DNA of 64,000 nucleotides, taken from assembly GCA_018340805.1 (NCBI GenBank), contig JACMZG010001914.1:13759270-13823269 (forward strand), in the 5' to 3' direction. This DNA is from Microvelia longipes. Its lineage: Eukaryota > Arthropoda > Insecta > Hemiptera > Veliidae. Under the pieces are notes generated by a model, which was not told where the DNA came from, searched no databases, and was given only the letters and a program-made list of their open reading frames with translations. Both the position numbers and the translations under genes were made by a program. Below are positions 46,386 through 57,670 of this stretch, one piece after another. Each line of letters begins with the position of its first letter. Within the stretch, counting starts at the first letter, position 1.

Positions 46386-46500
46386 CTTAACTCACTCATA
46401 AAGTAGGTTACAATAAGGTTACACAGAACCTCCGAGAGCCCCAAAAAGTTGTTCCCAGCCTTTCAATGTATTGAGGTATGGTATGCCACTTCTATTAATA
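46380..46500 (+). repeat. Family C fragment
   Basis: AATAACCTTAACTCACTCAT, AAGGTTACACAGAACCTCCG AGAGCCCC and a TATTGAGGTATGGTATGCC tail, as in the other C copies. It starts immediately at the end of the G fragment. Confidence 0.65.
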
Positions 46501-46843
46501 TATGACTATAGCAATAATTTAGTAGCTTTATCTTTAAGTAATTTAATTATTTAATTAATCTATTTTAAATAGAAAAGAAATTGTTTGCGGCACAAACAGA
46601 CCAAAATACATCTAGATAAAAACTTTGCCCTATAATGTGTTATTTTTTACATGAAAGGTTATTCAAAATAATATAATTTTTTAATTTACATTTGAAGTTC
46701 AAGAATTCAACTTAAGTGTCATTCTTAAAACCACCCGATATGTTAATATTTTTAATAAAATATTTTTAACAAAAGCCGGGTGTGTATATGCTACTTAAAG
46801 AAAATGACAACATTGTTACATATTTAATGGTTTAAATAGTAAA

Positions 46844-47095
46844 TTACATTATGAAGTTTATATTAATATACTCTAAATTCTTGGCATTCAAAAAGCATAT
46901 TAATATGGTGTCAATTTTTTCTACGAAGGTGTGCGAAGTAATAATGTTAAAAATGTAATCTGTCAAATATTTTATTTGACAGTCAAGTGTGCAGAGGTTT
47001 GTAAATAAAAAATGTATTAAATAGTTGTCAACACTGTCTACATCCAGGAACACGGATAATAAATCACGGCCTTCACAATACAGGATCTCTGTGTA
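46844..47095 (-). CDS. Unrecognised minus-strand open frame
   Basis: The frame starting at the ATG at 47,053 has 69 codons (MFLDVDSVDNYLIHFLFTNL...) and remains open upstream to about 47,095 (CEGRDLLSVFLDVDS). It has a more protein-like composition than most frames here, with few low-complexity runs. I recognise no domain. No splice or promoter evidence. It lies just left of an inverted-repeat element. It could be a relic exon or chance. Confidence 0.2.
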   Translation of the reverse strand, partial: YTEILYCEGRDLLSVFLDVDSVDNYLIHFLFTNLCTLDCQIKYLTDYIFNIITSHTFVEKIDTILICFLNAKNLEYININFIM

Positions 47096-47167
47096 GATAA
47101 AAAGATAATGCTGTAATCTAAATGAAGATTTTGTGAACTAAAATTAGGGAGGTATTGCTGACGTAAA

Positions 47168-47765
47168 AATAAGTGTCAGAGTAGAATGATTATAACAAGG
47201 ATCTTGAATAAAAGGGATGACGCACTAAGTCGATTTGCCATACAAACAAGTGACCCCATCGAAATCCAAAAAATAGAGAGAACTCAAAACGAAAAACACG
47301 TCAAAAACCAACTGCACATGCTTGGTACAAACTACCCATGCTTACAATTCTTATAACAGCGCAGGTCTTAAATTTTAGAGGTAAACTTTCCTGTTAATGG
47401 TTTCCCATTGTTTGATGCTTGAGAAGGTTATAACAAAACACGCTTAAATTATCACTCACAGAAGTGGCTAAGTATAGTCCAAAATTTAAAATTAAATAAT
47501 CACAAATGACTTAACAAGCACCGCAAATGTAACAATCACGAGAAGCACAGAAGAATGTTCTGAAGAAACCTGCGTTTGGCGCCTTTTTCCATTATGAGGA
47601 AGGAACCATGAGGAAGGTAAGTTCGCTCCTATTTTTCTATCTCGTACAACTTCCATGGGATCAGAAATGCTCCTTAATGCGTCATCCTCATATTCCTCCA
47701 TATTCATCCATCGTCATCCTCCATATTCAAGATCCTTGGATTATAATGACTAACACTTAAATTGT
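47168..47765. mobile_element. Putative inverted-repeat element
   Basis: ATGATTATAACAAGGATCTTG then AA..GGATGACG at 47,189-47,225 returns inverted at 47,705-47,748 (CGTCATCCTCCATATTCAAG, ATCCTTGGATTATAATGAC), and the similarity extends outward (AAATAAGTGTCAG / CTAACACTTAAATT). Inside, a 71-codon minus-strand frame (47,492-47,707) begins MNMEEYEDDALRSISDPMEV and ends in a hydrophobic stretch. I cannot match it to a transposase. Confidence 0.45.
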
Positions 47766-48104
47766 GTTTTAAGCATACAGAAAATTTAATTCCTAACATT
47801 ATATAAACGTTATTAGTTCAAGTTCGACGCCCTAGAATAATACTAGTACCGAAGGAACACACGATATGTAAGCCGCAGATAACATAGATGGACTAACCTT
47901 ATAAAACCTAAATTAATTTTTTTATGAATCTTTACTATTAAAACTAATTCAGCACACAGTAAAGCAAAGTAAGAAACATATTCCATATATTTTAACATTT
48001 GTTGAAGTTAAAATGGGAGCCTGCTCTTTGGAAGGGGAGAAGAAAATAAATGTATAATACCTATACTTCAGATTTATGTACACCTAGTTAGGTCTTACTT
48101 ATTT

Positions 48105-48260
48105 TTACTTTTCCTCATTTATACCGCTAGTACATAGGAAAGTATTGTGTTTGCCAAAATATCTTAAACCGGGATGTCACCGGATTTATTCGTTTTGGGT
48201 GTTTTCAAGACCTCCTGAATGGTTTTTACAAATTTTTCAGTCAGTATGTGCGTGTGTTAA
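48105..48260 (-). repeat. Family G fragment (3' end)
   Basis: It opens TACTTTTCCTCATTTATACC, then GGAAAGTATTGTGTTTGCC, GGGATGTCACCGGATTTATT and CTCCTGAATGGTTTTTAC. Confidence 0.7.
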
Positions 48261-49060
48261 TAGTTTCCTACAATCATACTTCACAATATCAAAAATACTA
48301 AATTTATATTTTTTAGTTTATTTGTCACACATCCCCCTCCTCCAAGAAATTAGGGACCCGATAGCAAAGTTATTATTTATAGTAAAAATTATTGCTCGCT
48401 CTTCTTTATGATTCAAAGTTAAAAGCAAGGGGTTGATAGAATGACCCATACGTCACATTATTTCTTGACCAGCAATATTCTATATGTATAACCAGCCAAA
48501 GTTTATAATCAGGCAGGGGGCTTTATGTAGAAAACAACTTAAGCAATCGGGTTCAGAAGCCTGCTCCTTCAAAATGTCATAGCTATTTAACATATGTTTC
48601 GAATCAGCTATTATTTCTAAAATAAACTTAAAAAACAACGAAAATTAAAAAAAATGATAACATATTTAATATTTGATATATTGATAACAAAAGAGTCAAA
48701 GGGGCCCAATATTCTAAGGTAGGGCCAAAAGGGCGTCTAGAGACAAACGTTTTTAATGTACTTAAAAATATTCTCATTTGTTACCTAAATGTAGGTCCTT
48801 TAAGGCCCCTATTCTTTATACTTAGGCCTTTAAAGGTCAAAATCGGAAGACTAAGGCCTCAAGGGGACCTTGACATACTTGATCAGGGCTCTAGAACTGT
48901 ACAAAAGGGCCCTAATGATTAAACATGAAATAGTTTAGTTAAAAATTTCATTTCAATGAATTAACTTAAATTTATTTTATTCTTGCTTATTTATTTTATT
49001 TACTTAAAAGTTTATATTAAGTTAGTGGTATTCTCAAAATTTATACTAGTGATCGAATGA
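48261..49060. other. Spacer with GGCC-rich words
   Basis: At 48,697-48,920 several words built on GGGCCC, AGGCCT and AAGGCC occur (AAAGGGGCCCAATATTC, CTTAGGCCTTTAAAGGTC, AAAAGGGCCCTAATG) in otherwise AT-rich DNA. No frame or inverted arm explains them. Confidence 0.4.
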
Positions 49061-49064
49061 TTTT

Positions 49065-49510
49065 TTAAATTTTCCCGGGGATGGCACCCCCAAAATTTAT
49101 AAGGGGGACTCAACCAAAAGAATTTTTTTTATTGGCCCGAAATCCGTTTCAGGTCAAAAGAAGTTGTTTAGAGCAATATTTTTTTTAGGGGCAGCACCCC
49201 TAAAATTTATAAGGGGGTCCGACCATAAAAAAATAGAATAAAATACAGCAAAACGTAATTAAATAAAATCATAGTCTGGAGATAAAATCTTGTATGCACC
49301 TTGGGAGTAAAATGCTATTTTCCCCCTCGCAGTTACCTCCCTTGGCTTCGCCTCGATAACTCCCTCTGCTTTGCCTCGGGACTTAAACACATAAATTCCT
49401 CGGCTTTGCCTCGGGTGTTAAATACTTTGGTTCCCTTGGCTTACGCCTTAGGAACCAACTAAATGCTCAGAGAAATAATAGCATTCTTTACTCCCTTGGT
49501 GCATAAATAA
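49065..49510 (+). repeat. Family P copy
   Basis: It opens GGGGATGGCACCCCCAAAAT and repeats AGGGGCAGCACCCCTAAAAT. It has three near-copies of CCTCGGCTTTGCCTCGGG and ends AGCATTCTTTACTCCCTTGG. It is inverted relative to 9,640-10,075. Confidence 0.7.
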
Positions 49511-50385
49511 CTATTTATTTAAATTAAAAGTTTTAATTAAGCTTCATAATAAATAAATAAACAATTAATAAATTAAAGCTTTATAAACTTTACCCGACCA
49601 CAGCCAGATCAGATTAAGATCATAAGTAATTATTGTACGTGTAAAAATTTGATTAAAATTGTAATTTGATCTAATAAATGGTTATTCATTCATTCAAGCT
49701 GGCCAGACTGTAACAACATTAAGTTATGTAATAACTACCTGTGGCGTAATCAGGTTGTTATACTATTATTTACAGTTTTCACTAAGAAAATTAGGCAGTA
49801 AAACTTGGTTTTCTGCTGCTTAAACGTTAAAGAATAAATTGTAATAACAATAACAATAAAATCCAATTTTTGGATTCTAACTAATTATTATAATTAATTG
49901 GAATTCTTTAATCGCTACTAATTTACCATCTTCCTTCTCTCGTTTAAGGGCCTTAAATTAGTACAACAAATAATTTTATAGAATTTTTTAATTATTGTAG
50001 AATCATTTCGTCTCTGCTTGGCTTGCCCCAGGAGCTCTATTTATATGTATTATAACCTGAACAAAAATAGCGTATCATATAAAATAATTTTATCTTATCA
50101 AAATATCAGTCAAATTAAACCCTAACGGTTCCTGTATCATTCTATTATTTCCTTACCAATATATCAGCATCATATCACAAGTTATAATTTTAAATAAAAG
50201 ACAAAAGTTTTTAATTGGACTTTTCAAGCTAATTATATAATATGAAGCAACAGGTTGAGACCAACTCTTGTTGACATTTAAACATTTCTTATTTTTATTA
50301 TTTCATATATTTTTACGATGCTCCTGTTAATGTTATTTCCGTATTTTAAATGTCCAATCTTGAATCAATTTGTGTATTTTATTTC
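49511..50385. other. AT-rich spacer, no gene seen
   Basis: AAATAAATAAAC words near 49,545 and 49,670. No gene or family match. Confidence 0.4.
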
Positions 50386-51320
50386 AAATGCAACTTCATT
50401 TTGCCACCGTATTAAAGTGTGAAATAAAGTGATTCGTAATGTGAATATGTGATTTAAAATGCAACTTCATTTTGCCACTGTATTAAAGGGTGAAATAAAG
50501 TGATTCGTAATGTGAATATGTGATTTTAAATGCAACTTCATTTTGCCACCATATAAGGGTGAGATAAATTAATTCGTATGTAATATGCGATTTTTATATG
50601 TAACTTCATTTGCCACCATAAAGGGTGAGATAAATTAATTCGTAATGTGAATATGCGAATTTTAAAATGTAACTTCATTTTGCCACATATAAGGGTGAGA
50701 TAAATTAATTCGTAATGTGAATATGCGAATTTTAAATGTAACTTCATTTTGCCACCATATAAGGGTGAGATAAATTAATTCGTAATGTGAATATGCGAAT
50801 TTTAAATGTAACTTCATTTTGCCACCATATAAGGGTGAGATAAATTAATTCGTAATGTGAATATGCGAATTTTAAATGTAACTTCATTTTGCCACCATAT
50901 AAGGTGAGATAAATTAATTCGTAATGTGAAATGCGAATTTTAAAATGTAACTTCATTTTGCACCATATAAGGGTGAGATAAATAATTCGTAATGTGAATA
51001 TGCGAATTTAAATGCAACTTCATTTTGCCACCATATAAGGGTGAGATAAATTAATTCGTAATGTGAATGTGCGAATTTTAAATGTAACTTCATTTTGCCA
51101 CCATATAAAGGGTGAGATAAATTAATTCGTAATGTGAATATGCGATTTAATGCAACTTCATTTGCCACCATTAAGGGTGAGATAAATTAATTCGTTATGT
51201 GAATGTGCGAATTTTAATGTAACTTCATTTGCCACCATATAAGGGTGAGATAAATTGATTCGTAATGTGAATATGCGAATTTTAAATGTAACTTCATTTT
51301 GCCACCATAAAGGGGTGAAA
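50386..51320. repeat. 70-bp minisatellite, about 14 units
   Basis: Units start with TAACTTCATTTTGCCACCAT, then ATAAGGGTGAGATAAATTAA and TTCGTAATGTGAATATGCGA. They lie at about 50,392, 50,463, 50,534, 50,602, 50,671, 50,740, 50,810, 50,880, 50,950, 51,015, 51,086, 51,155, 51,220 and 51,290. The first units (GTATTAAAGTGTGAAATAAA) differ most. Many differences are single-base indels. Minus-strand frames of about 70 codons cross units in changing frames and are not genes. Confidence 0.95.
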
Positions 51321-51655
51321 TATCCTACAGGGCAAATGAGGAAAATTAAAAATGTTTTGTCTGATTACGTGCTTTCGTTCAATTTGTGTGTGAATTATGT
51401 TTTTTTCGAAAAATCATCCATTTGTGTTTAAATTTGGCACGATAGTAGTATAAAAAATTCTCAGTTATACCAGATTTTCTCTGTTATATAAGGGATGAGC
51501 TAAAATCAGCTTACTACTTAGCAGTTCGTTTGTTTGTTTTAAATTTGATTGAATGATTAATAATCATACATTTGCCATAATACAATTAAAAACATTTTAC
51601 ATGCAACTTTAATAAATATATATTCACGTTATGTTTAATCATATATACTTTTATT
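51321..51655. other. AT-rich spacer, no gene seen
   Basis: No recognised signal. Confidence 0.4.
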
Positions 51656-51695
51656 CATGAATATACATATATATATATATATGTATGTGTATGTA

Positions 51696-51728
<33 letters not shown>

Positions 51729-51731
51729 CAC

Positions 51732-51795
<64 letters not shown>

Positions 51796-51865
51796 ATATA
51801 TATGAGTGGGTGTTGTGTGTGTGTGTGTGTATGTATGTATATACATACACATATGTACACTAATT
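51656..51865. repeat. Compound TA / CA microsatellite, partly self-complementary
   Basis: TA, then CATACA, (CA)n at 51,707-51,735, (TA)n at 51,738-51,803, then (GT)n at 51,813-51,830 and ATACACA. The CA run on the left and the GT run on the right make the whole array an imperfect palindrome with a TA centre. Confidence 0.9.
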
Positions 51866-53080
51866 CACGTATACGTATATAATCAAGTGATTTTTTTCTT
51901 ATTTTATTTATTTTCTACTTTTTATATAAATCTTTTTTACAGAAATTTGGCATTTAGCCGTTGTGCGTTATTACTATTTAGAGCCTAAAAAAGACCTAAA
52001 GATTAAGTTTGGTTTTTACTCCTTATAACGTCTGACAGCCTCTTTCATAATTGTTATTATTGTTCTTAAAAATTTTAAATACAATATTAGCATTTAAAAG
52101 AGATTGTAAATTTAAAAAATGCTCTGTTACACATCCGCTTCCTCGTATATACTCTCTCTGCTAGTTCAAGTTCAAAGTTATGTGAACTACGGTTAAAAAA
52201 GTAATAACTAAAAATTTATGTATGTCTGTTGATCGTTTAAAAAATGTAATAGAAGTGAATACATTTTTTTTATACCTTGGTTTACTTGAATATTAAAATA
52301 AAATGCTAGAAGTTAAATCTGTAACTCTTAGCATTACAGATATAACAATTTCTATTATTCAAAAATGCTAAAAGTCTGTAGTAGTTAAAAACTGTCAATA
52401 ATATTGTTTAAGTTGGCAGTACCCAATTCTTAAAATATTTTATTTAGTTTCATTGTGAATGTTGGTTAGCCTGAGTATAATATTGACGGTGTTAAACTGT
52501 GATTTATACCAGATCAATACATAGTGCTACCATTTCGTATTTCAAGGATTTAACTTAATAAGAAATAAATCTTAAACCCGACACGTTTGAAATAATATGA
52601 TGAATGGAACTAAATAATTGTAATTTTAACTTGGAATCGAACATGTCAAATATTTTATACGTATTTGAAAATATAAAAATATTATAATTTAAATAGTTTG
52701 TTCAATAATTTTATATTAGTTATATTTAATTTTAGTTTATATAACCTTTCTTACTCATACCAATTCTGGAAGGGAGTTAGGAATAAATTTTAGTGAGCTA
52801 TGTTTTAAATAGTTTACAGTGCATAAGCGATACTCATTTGGAATTGCTTTGGTAGAATTTAGCAGAGCAGATTGAGAATAATATTGGTAACTGCCGAATT
52901 CAGGATAATTTGGTAGATAGCTTTATTTTAATGAAACTTCAGTTCAGAGGAAAATCCAATCGGTTGGTAGGCGTGTAAGTCAGCCAAAACACAACAAGTC
53001 CCAAGTATGCTTGGCCCTTTCACATGTTAAGTCACCAAGGAACATAACAATCGCAATAAAGAGTCTCCGTAAAAAAAAGA
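51866..53080. other. AT-rich spacer, no gene seen
   Basis: No coding frame or repeat family recognised. The right end may contain decayed RT sequence in front of the fragment at 53,085. Confidence 0.4.
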
Positions 53081-53084
53081 GTAT

Positions 53085-53165
53085 AAAACACGGCGTACGG
53101 CAAGGTTTCGTTTTAGGTCCCATTGTTTTTAACTTATATGTAAATGACAGGCTTTCTCTAAATCC
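53085..53165 (+). pseudogene. Non-LTR RT fragment (first copy)
   Basis: The plus-strand frame reads KHGVRQGFVLGPIVFNLYVN followed by D. This is the RT block G-V-x-Q-G-x-V-L-G-P-x-x-F-x-L-Y-V-N-D. The catalytic FADD block does not follow. The same block recurs at 54,283, so this is either a separate truncated copy or a partial duplication. Confidence 0.75.
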
Positions 53166-53795
53166 ATTCTCTATATTTTTCTAAATATTTATCAAAATTA
53201 TTCTTCTATGAAATGCTGTATCCTAATTAATTGCTGTCAAATACCCTTTGCAACAATTTCATTCATATCGTCAGCGTAACTCATTTCCCGTATCTTCAAG
53301 TTTATTTTTGGTTTAAATGATACTTTATTGTGTCGAAATCGCAGAGACACATAGTACATTGTTAATTATTTCCATATTATCATAAGCTTTACATCTAATT
53401 TGATTATTCTTTATTAACTTCCCATAAACAAAATTATTTTAATTAAGTATAATAAAAAATTAGTATTAAAGCAATAAAATTCAATGAAAAATGAAGTCTG
53501 GACGGCTTGAGATAAATTATATATAATTAAGACTAATTTTCTCAGCCAGTCAGAAGCTAACTGACAGTTTGACAGGATTCTTCAAGTGAGGTATCTTTCA
53601 TCGCTAAGGTGTAAACTATACTTGATCAGATATGTAAAATGCGTAAACCTTTATGCCTACACTCAAAAAACAATTTTCATCAGATCTAAAAAACTTATAA
53701 CATAAGTCTCTGTTTTTTTACCTTTTAAAGCTAAGAATGAATTATAAACGGGATCAACTCAAAATTCCGTTTTTCTTTCTCATCCCAAAAATAAT
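53166..53795. other. AT-rich spacer, no gene seen
   Basis: No recognised gene or repeat family. Confidence 0.4.
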
Positions 53796-53796
<1 letters not shown>

Positions 53797-53881
<85 letters not shown>

Positions 53882-53882
53882 G

Positions 53883-53923
<41 letters not shown>

Positions 53924-53962
53924 TATATATAATATATATATATATATATAATATATATATAT
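53797..53962. repeat. (TA)n microsatellite with GT tail
   Basis: TA array broken once by TTGGATGA at 53,876 and ending in GTGTGAGTGTGTGTGT. Confidence 0.95.
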
Positions 53963-54282
53963 TTGTGTGAGTGTGTGTGTTTTTGATTTTATTGCATTTT
54001 AAGTTTTCATTGTTTCTTACTATAATATTATCATAACTAATATTACTTTTTCCAAAATCTAAAAAATGGTTATTACTTTAATTAGAGCTAGACGTTAAAA
54101 AAGTATAATTGCCAAACTTAAACTGTATTATATCAGAAAAACATTTTTCTAGGTGGAACATATTTCAACTAATTTACTTTTTACGGGTTAGAAGAGTAAT
54201 CTGTTAAGTATAATCTCTTATTTGTAGGGCTGGAAGTAGTACGTTGATTTGTGTGGTTTTTTTTTTCTGGGTATTTTGAAAA

Positions 54283-54840
54283 TGAAACACGGCGTACGGC
54301 AAAAATTTTTTTTAGGTCCCATTGTTTTTAAATTATATGTTAAATAAGGCATATTAAAAAACTAGCAAACAAGAAAAAAAATAAATAAAAAATTAAATTG
54401 TAAAAAATATTAAAAATTTGCTAGTTTTTTAATATGCCTTATTTAACTTTTAATTATTTTTTGATAAAACCCTATATTTACAACAGGGTGGATTTTGATT
54501 TTTCTTTTTAAGGCATGATTATGGTCAGCTAGGCCAAAACGTCGCCACATTAATTTAATTTTTTATTTTCCCGTTCTTGGTCTATCAACATTAAAAATAA
54601 GTTAAAAGGGATACAGCTCAACATCTTGATCAATTATATGTTTAAATGACTTGTCCTATGATATGTGTTATTTAGAACCGCATGCGTTTCTCTTTGCCGA
54701 TGATTATAGTGCGGTTTTGACTTCAAAGAATTATTTCATGTTTAGCATCTCCTCATTAGCTTTAATATTCTTGTGGATTGGTGCAATGCGAATAGACAGC
54801 TGAACAAAGATAACTAGTGAGCTACCTCATGGGGGCCTTC
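54283..54840 (+). pseudogene. Non-LTR RT fragment (second copy), with insertion
   Basis: KHGVRQ, LGPIVF and LYV (54,283-54,345) continue, across an insertion, as LSYDM, then LEPHAFLFADDYSAVLTSKN (54,672-54,732) and WCNANRQLNKD (54,779-54,812, after a frame shift). The FADD box carries both catalytic aspartates. Several frame breaks make it inactive. Removing 54,346-54,631 brings the two parts into normal RT order (GPIVF-LYVND-LSYDM-FADD). Confidence 0.8.
54346..54631. mobile_element. 286-bp insertion with 15-16 bp target duplication
   Basis: AATTATATGTTAAAT (54,331-54,345) and AATTATATGTTTAAAT (54,632-54,647) flank it. Inside, AAGGCATATTAAAAAACTAG CAAA pairs with TTTGCTAGTTTTTTAATATG CCTT (54,346-54,445), and a later part has GGTCAGCTAGGCCAAAACG. 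A duplication of about 15 bp is usual for target-primed (LINE/SINE) insertion, but no poly(A) end is evident. Confidence 0.7.
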
Positions 54841-55125
54841 AAGTTCCCGCCACAAAGTACGAGTATTTCCTTAACATCCTATTCACGTTCAAAGAGATTG
54901 TTGTAATGTTGATACCAATGTTATACCAATGGCGGGAAAACGAAAGGGTGATAAAAGAAATTATCATAGAATTAGCATGGGAGCCTTTCGAAATAATTCA
55001 TTTATTTCTTCATTTTTACTTAATTCGTGATAAAGAGTTGAGCATAGATTATTAGCATTAGTTTTTTGTTTACGTCGGTTTATATATTTATTACGTATAA
55101 AGAAGTACACTAAGTTTCGTTTTAA
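54841..55125. other. Spacer, no gene seen
   Basis: A CTCATGGGGGCCTTCAAGTT patch at 54,826 may still belong to the RT relic. Otherwise unassigned. Confidence 0.35.
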
Positions 55126-55129
55126 TACA

Positions 55130-55400
55130 ACAAGTATGTCCATGATTTTTGGTGGATCATAAAAGTTAAGCAGCATCGACCAAGGTCAGTGCATGGATGT
55201 GTGACCGCTGGGAATCAAATGGATGTATTTACTAACCGAGGACGATTAAAGCGAGGTAGAAGATGTGTTGTTCTATGTAATGTAACGACTTGATATTCCA
55301 AGGACGAGCAAAGCGAGTCCGAAGTAGGGAAGACGAGCTTAGCGAATCCGCTGCGATAAGGAAAAGTTCCGAGATACCATGTACGTACCCGTTTTCTTGA
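55130..55400 (-). repeat. Family G fragment (5' part)
   Basis: In inverse order: GATCATAAAAGTTAAGCAGC, GGTCAGTGCATGGATG, GTGACCGCTGGGAATCAAAT, GGACGAGCAAAGCGAGTCCG, GACGAGCTTAGCGAATCCG, GGAAAAGTTCCGAGATACC. Confidence 0.75.
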
Positions 55401-56580
55401 TTTAAAAATAAAAAATGATATTTAAGGGTAATGTCTTTTTAAATGAATACAAGAACATACAACTAAAACTCATAAAATTTTGCCTTAAATATTGAACAAA
55501 TTTAAGTGAGTTAACCTTTTCCCCCATGTTTTCCAAACAGCATTGTTTGGAAAATGAAGGCCTTATTATAGCCCTTATCACTCACCAGTCAGTGCTGCCA
55601 ACTTTAAGAATTTACTAAAGCTGTCTAATGGGTATTTGCGTTTTGCATTACCCCCTCTCTCCATCACTTCACTTTCCCCATTCGAACAAACCCCCCCAAA
55701 AGGGTTAAATCAAATTAAATCAAATCTATTATCAGTCTGACCAGTCATCTCAAGTCAATTATAACAGTACTTCATTATTGTAACAACTTCCACATTATGC
55801 AAGGTTACTCCAATTAATTTAATTTATAATATGTTTCCCTCTCGCAAGGACTTGAACTCTAACCTTTTAATCTCGGTTATTAATAATAATAAAAAAATAC
55901 TTTCTAAAAAAGCTGCAACAATTAAGTGTAAAATAAGTGACAGGTTGAAATAAGAACAAGTACAGAGTGTATTGGTTGCTTATAGTAGTGGTAATAAAAA
56001 TGTAATAAAAGTACTTATGAATAATAAATTATTTAATACGGAGCGGATTTATTTATTAGGTGTTGCTTATTTATATATTCAGGTACTTAAGTGAAACGAG
56101 AAAAACGTGACACTGTATCGCGTGATGTTAAATTATCTTGGACAACATAGTTAAGGCTAATTTTAGGTTTAAATAAGAACATGCTGTATGACTGTTTTTT
56201 AAAAGTTAATAAAAATAAATACCATCAAAAAGAGTAACCTTTGGGTAACCAAATAGACAATCATGAAACCTTTTTCTTCTTATTCTTTAGTTTGTAAGGT
56301 TGGTTAACTAAGAGTTGATAAGAATTTTTTTCTGGAGATGACAAGTAAAGTTTCAAACAAGATAACAAGTTCAAAGTTTTGTGCAATGCAAACCAGTGAT
56401 ACATTATTATATATATATTATTACATTATTCTTATATACATTATTACAGTGATATTATTTATATATAGTAAATTCAATGTATTGTTGTAGCTACCCGACG
56501 AACTAAATTAGTGTTTTAGTTCACAATAAACTAAATTAAATAATTTATCAAACCTGCTACTTAAGCCTTTATTCTTGTTT
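55401..56580. other. AT-rich spacer, no gene seen
   Basis: It has a CCCCCCC run near 55,690 and short TA runs near 56,410. No gene recognised. Confidence 0.4.
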
Positions 56581-56581
56581 T

Positions 56582-57015
56582 TACTTTTACTCATTTATAG
56601 TGTAGGTATATAGAAAGTATTGTGTTCTCGAAAAATTCCAAACAAGGATGTCGCCGGAATTATCCGTTTAAGGTGTTTTTAAATCCTCCCAAGTGGTTTT
56701 CACAAATTTGTATGTCAGTATGTGTCTGTATGCGTGTGTGTGTGTTTGTTATCATCGTAGCTCCTACTGCTTTCATGCTAGAGAGTTGAAACTTTGTACA
56801 AAAATTAATCTACTCTGTAGTTGTGCTAATAGGAAAATAATTTTTTATATGTCATTAATCAGCAATAACGATTAAGCAAAAATTTTGAAAAATCATAAAA
56901 GGCTGAAAAATTATGCGATCAGATTGAGATTTGGCACGCATGTAGCCATGTATAAGCCTAACATAAGCGTTAAGTTTCATCTCATTATCAGCATTAGTTC
57001 AATTGCTTTTATAGG
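56582..57015 (-). repeat. Family G fragment (3' half)
   Basis: ACTTTTACTCATTTATAGTG, GGATGTCGCCGGAATTATCC, TATGTCAGTATGTG with GTGTGT, ATCATCGTAGCTCC, GAGAGTTGAAACTTTGTAC and GATTGAGATTTGGCACGCAT. It is continuous with the G order in reverse. A 25-bp tandem (TTATAGGAACAGTGAGTAT type, three copies) follows at 57,010-57,080. Confidence 0.75.
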
Positions 57016-57080
57016 AACAGTGAGTATGAAGTTTTATAGGAACAGTGAGTATAAAATTTTATAGGATCAGTGAGTATGCA

Positions 57081-57409
57081 ATTATTTTCTATTGCAATGC
57101 TCTTCTTGCTTTAAAGAGCAGGAAGCAAATCCTCGCAACTACGAGTATTTCTCCATTCTAAAAATGTCAAATACAAGGAAAGAACAAGGCAATTTTTTAA
57201 CATAATATGTATTAATTTGTTTTAACTTTATCTATATATGTCTTTAATCTATATCACAGTAGTTTATAGTTGTCTTAATAAAATATACTTATAAATTATT
57301 AAATAGGAGTTAAATAGATAATTATAGTTAAATAGGTAATTATTCTAGTCATACTAACTAACTTTAATATATTCAAGTTATATTCTATTAGTCATCGTAT
57401 AAAATGGTC
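57081..57409. other. AT-rich spacer, no gene seen
   Basis: Unassigned. Confidence 0.4.
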
Positions 57410-57670
57410 TGTAAAAGGCTTGGGGTTTTAAGCACCACGCCTAGGAACTTAACAATGAACTTTGCACAATAAGAGAGGCGACTAAGTTCTTTCTTGAGTA
57501 CGGAGTGCGGATATAAAACCGTATTGCGGTATAGATTGTACTAGACGGGTTGATACTTTTATGAATATGCATGTATATTAATTCACTATTTTTGTATGTC
57601 AACATTTACCTAACCACGCCAAGGAGTATCGCCACTGGGTGATTCTTCCTATCAAGACTGCCAAGTCACT
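57410..57670. repeat. Family H copy (weak)
   Basis: GGCTTGGGGTTTTAAGCACC, ACGCCTAGGAAC and CCACGCCAAGGAGTATCGCC resemble 22,910-22,995. Tentative. Confidence 0.3.

Noticed and set aside
50386..51320. CRISPR-like array
   Set aside because: Units are contiguous, about 70 bp, without unique spacers, and the window is eukaryotic. It is a minisatellite.
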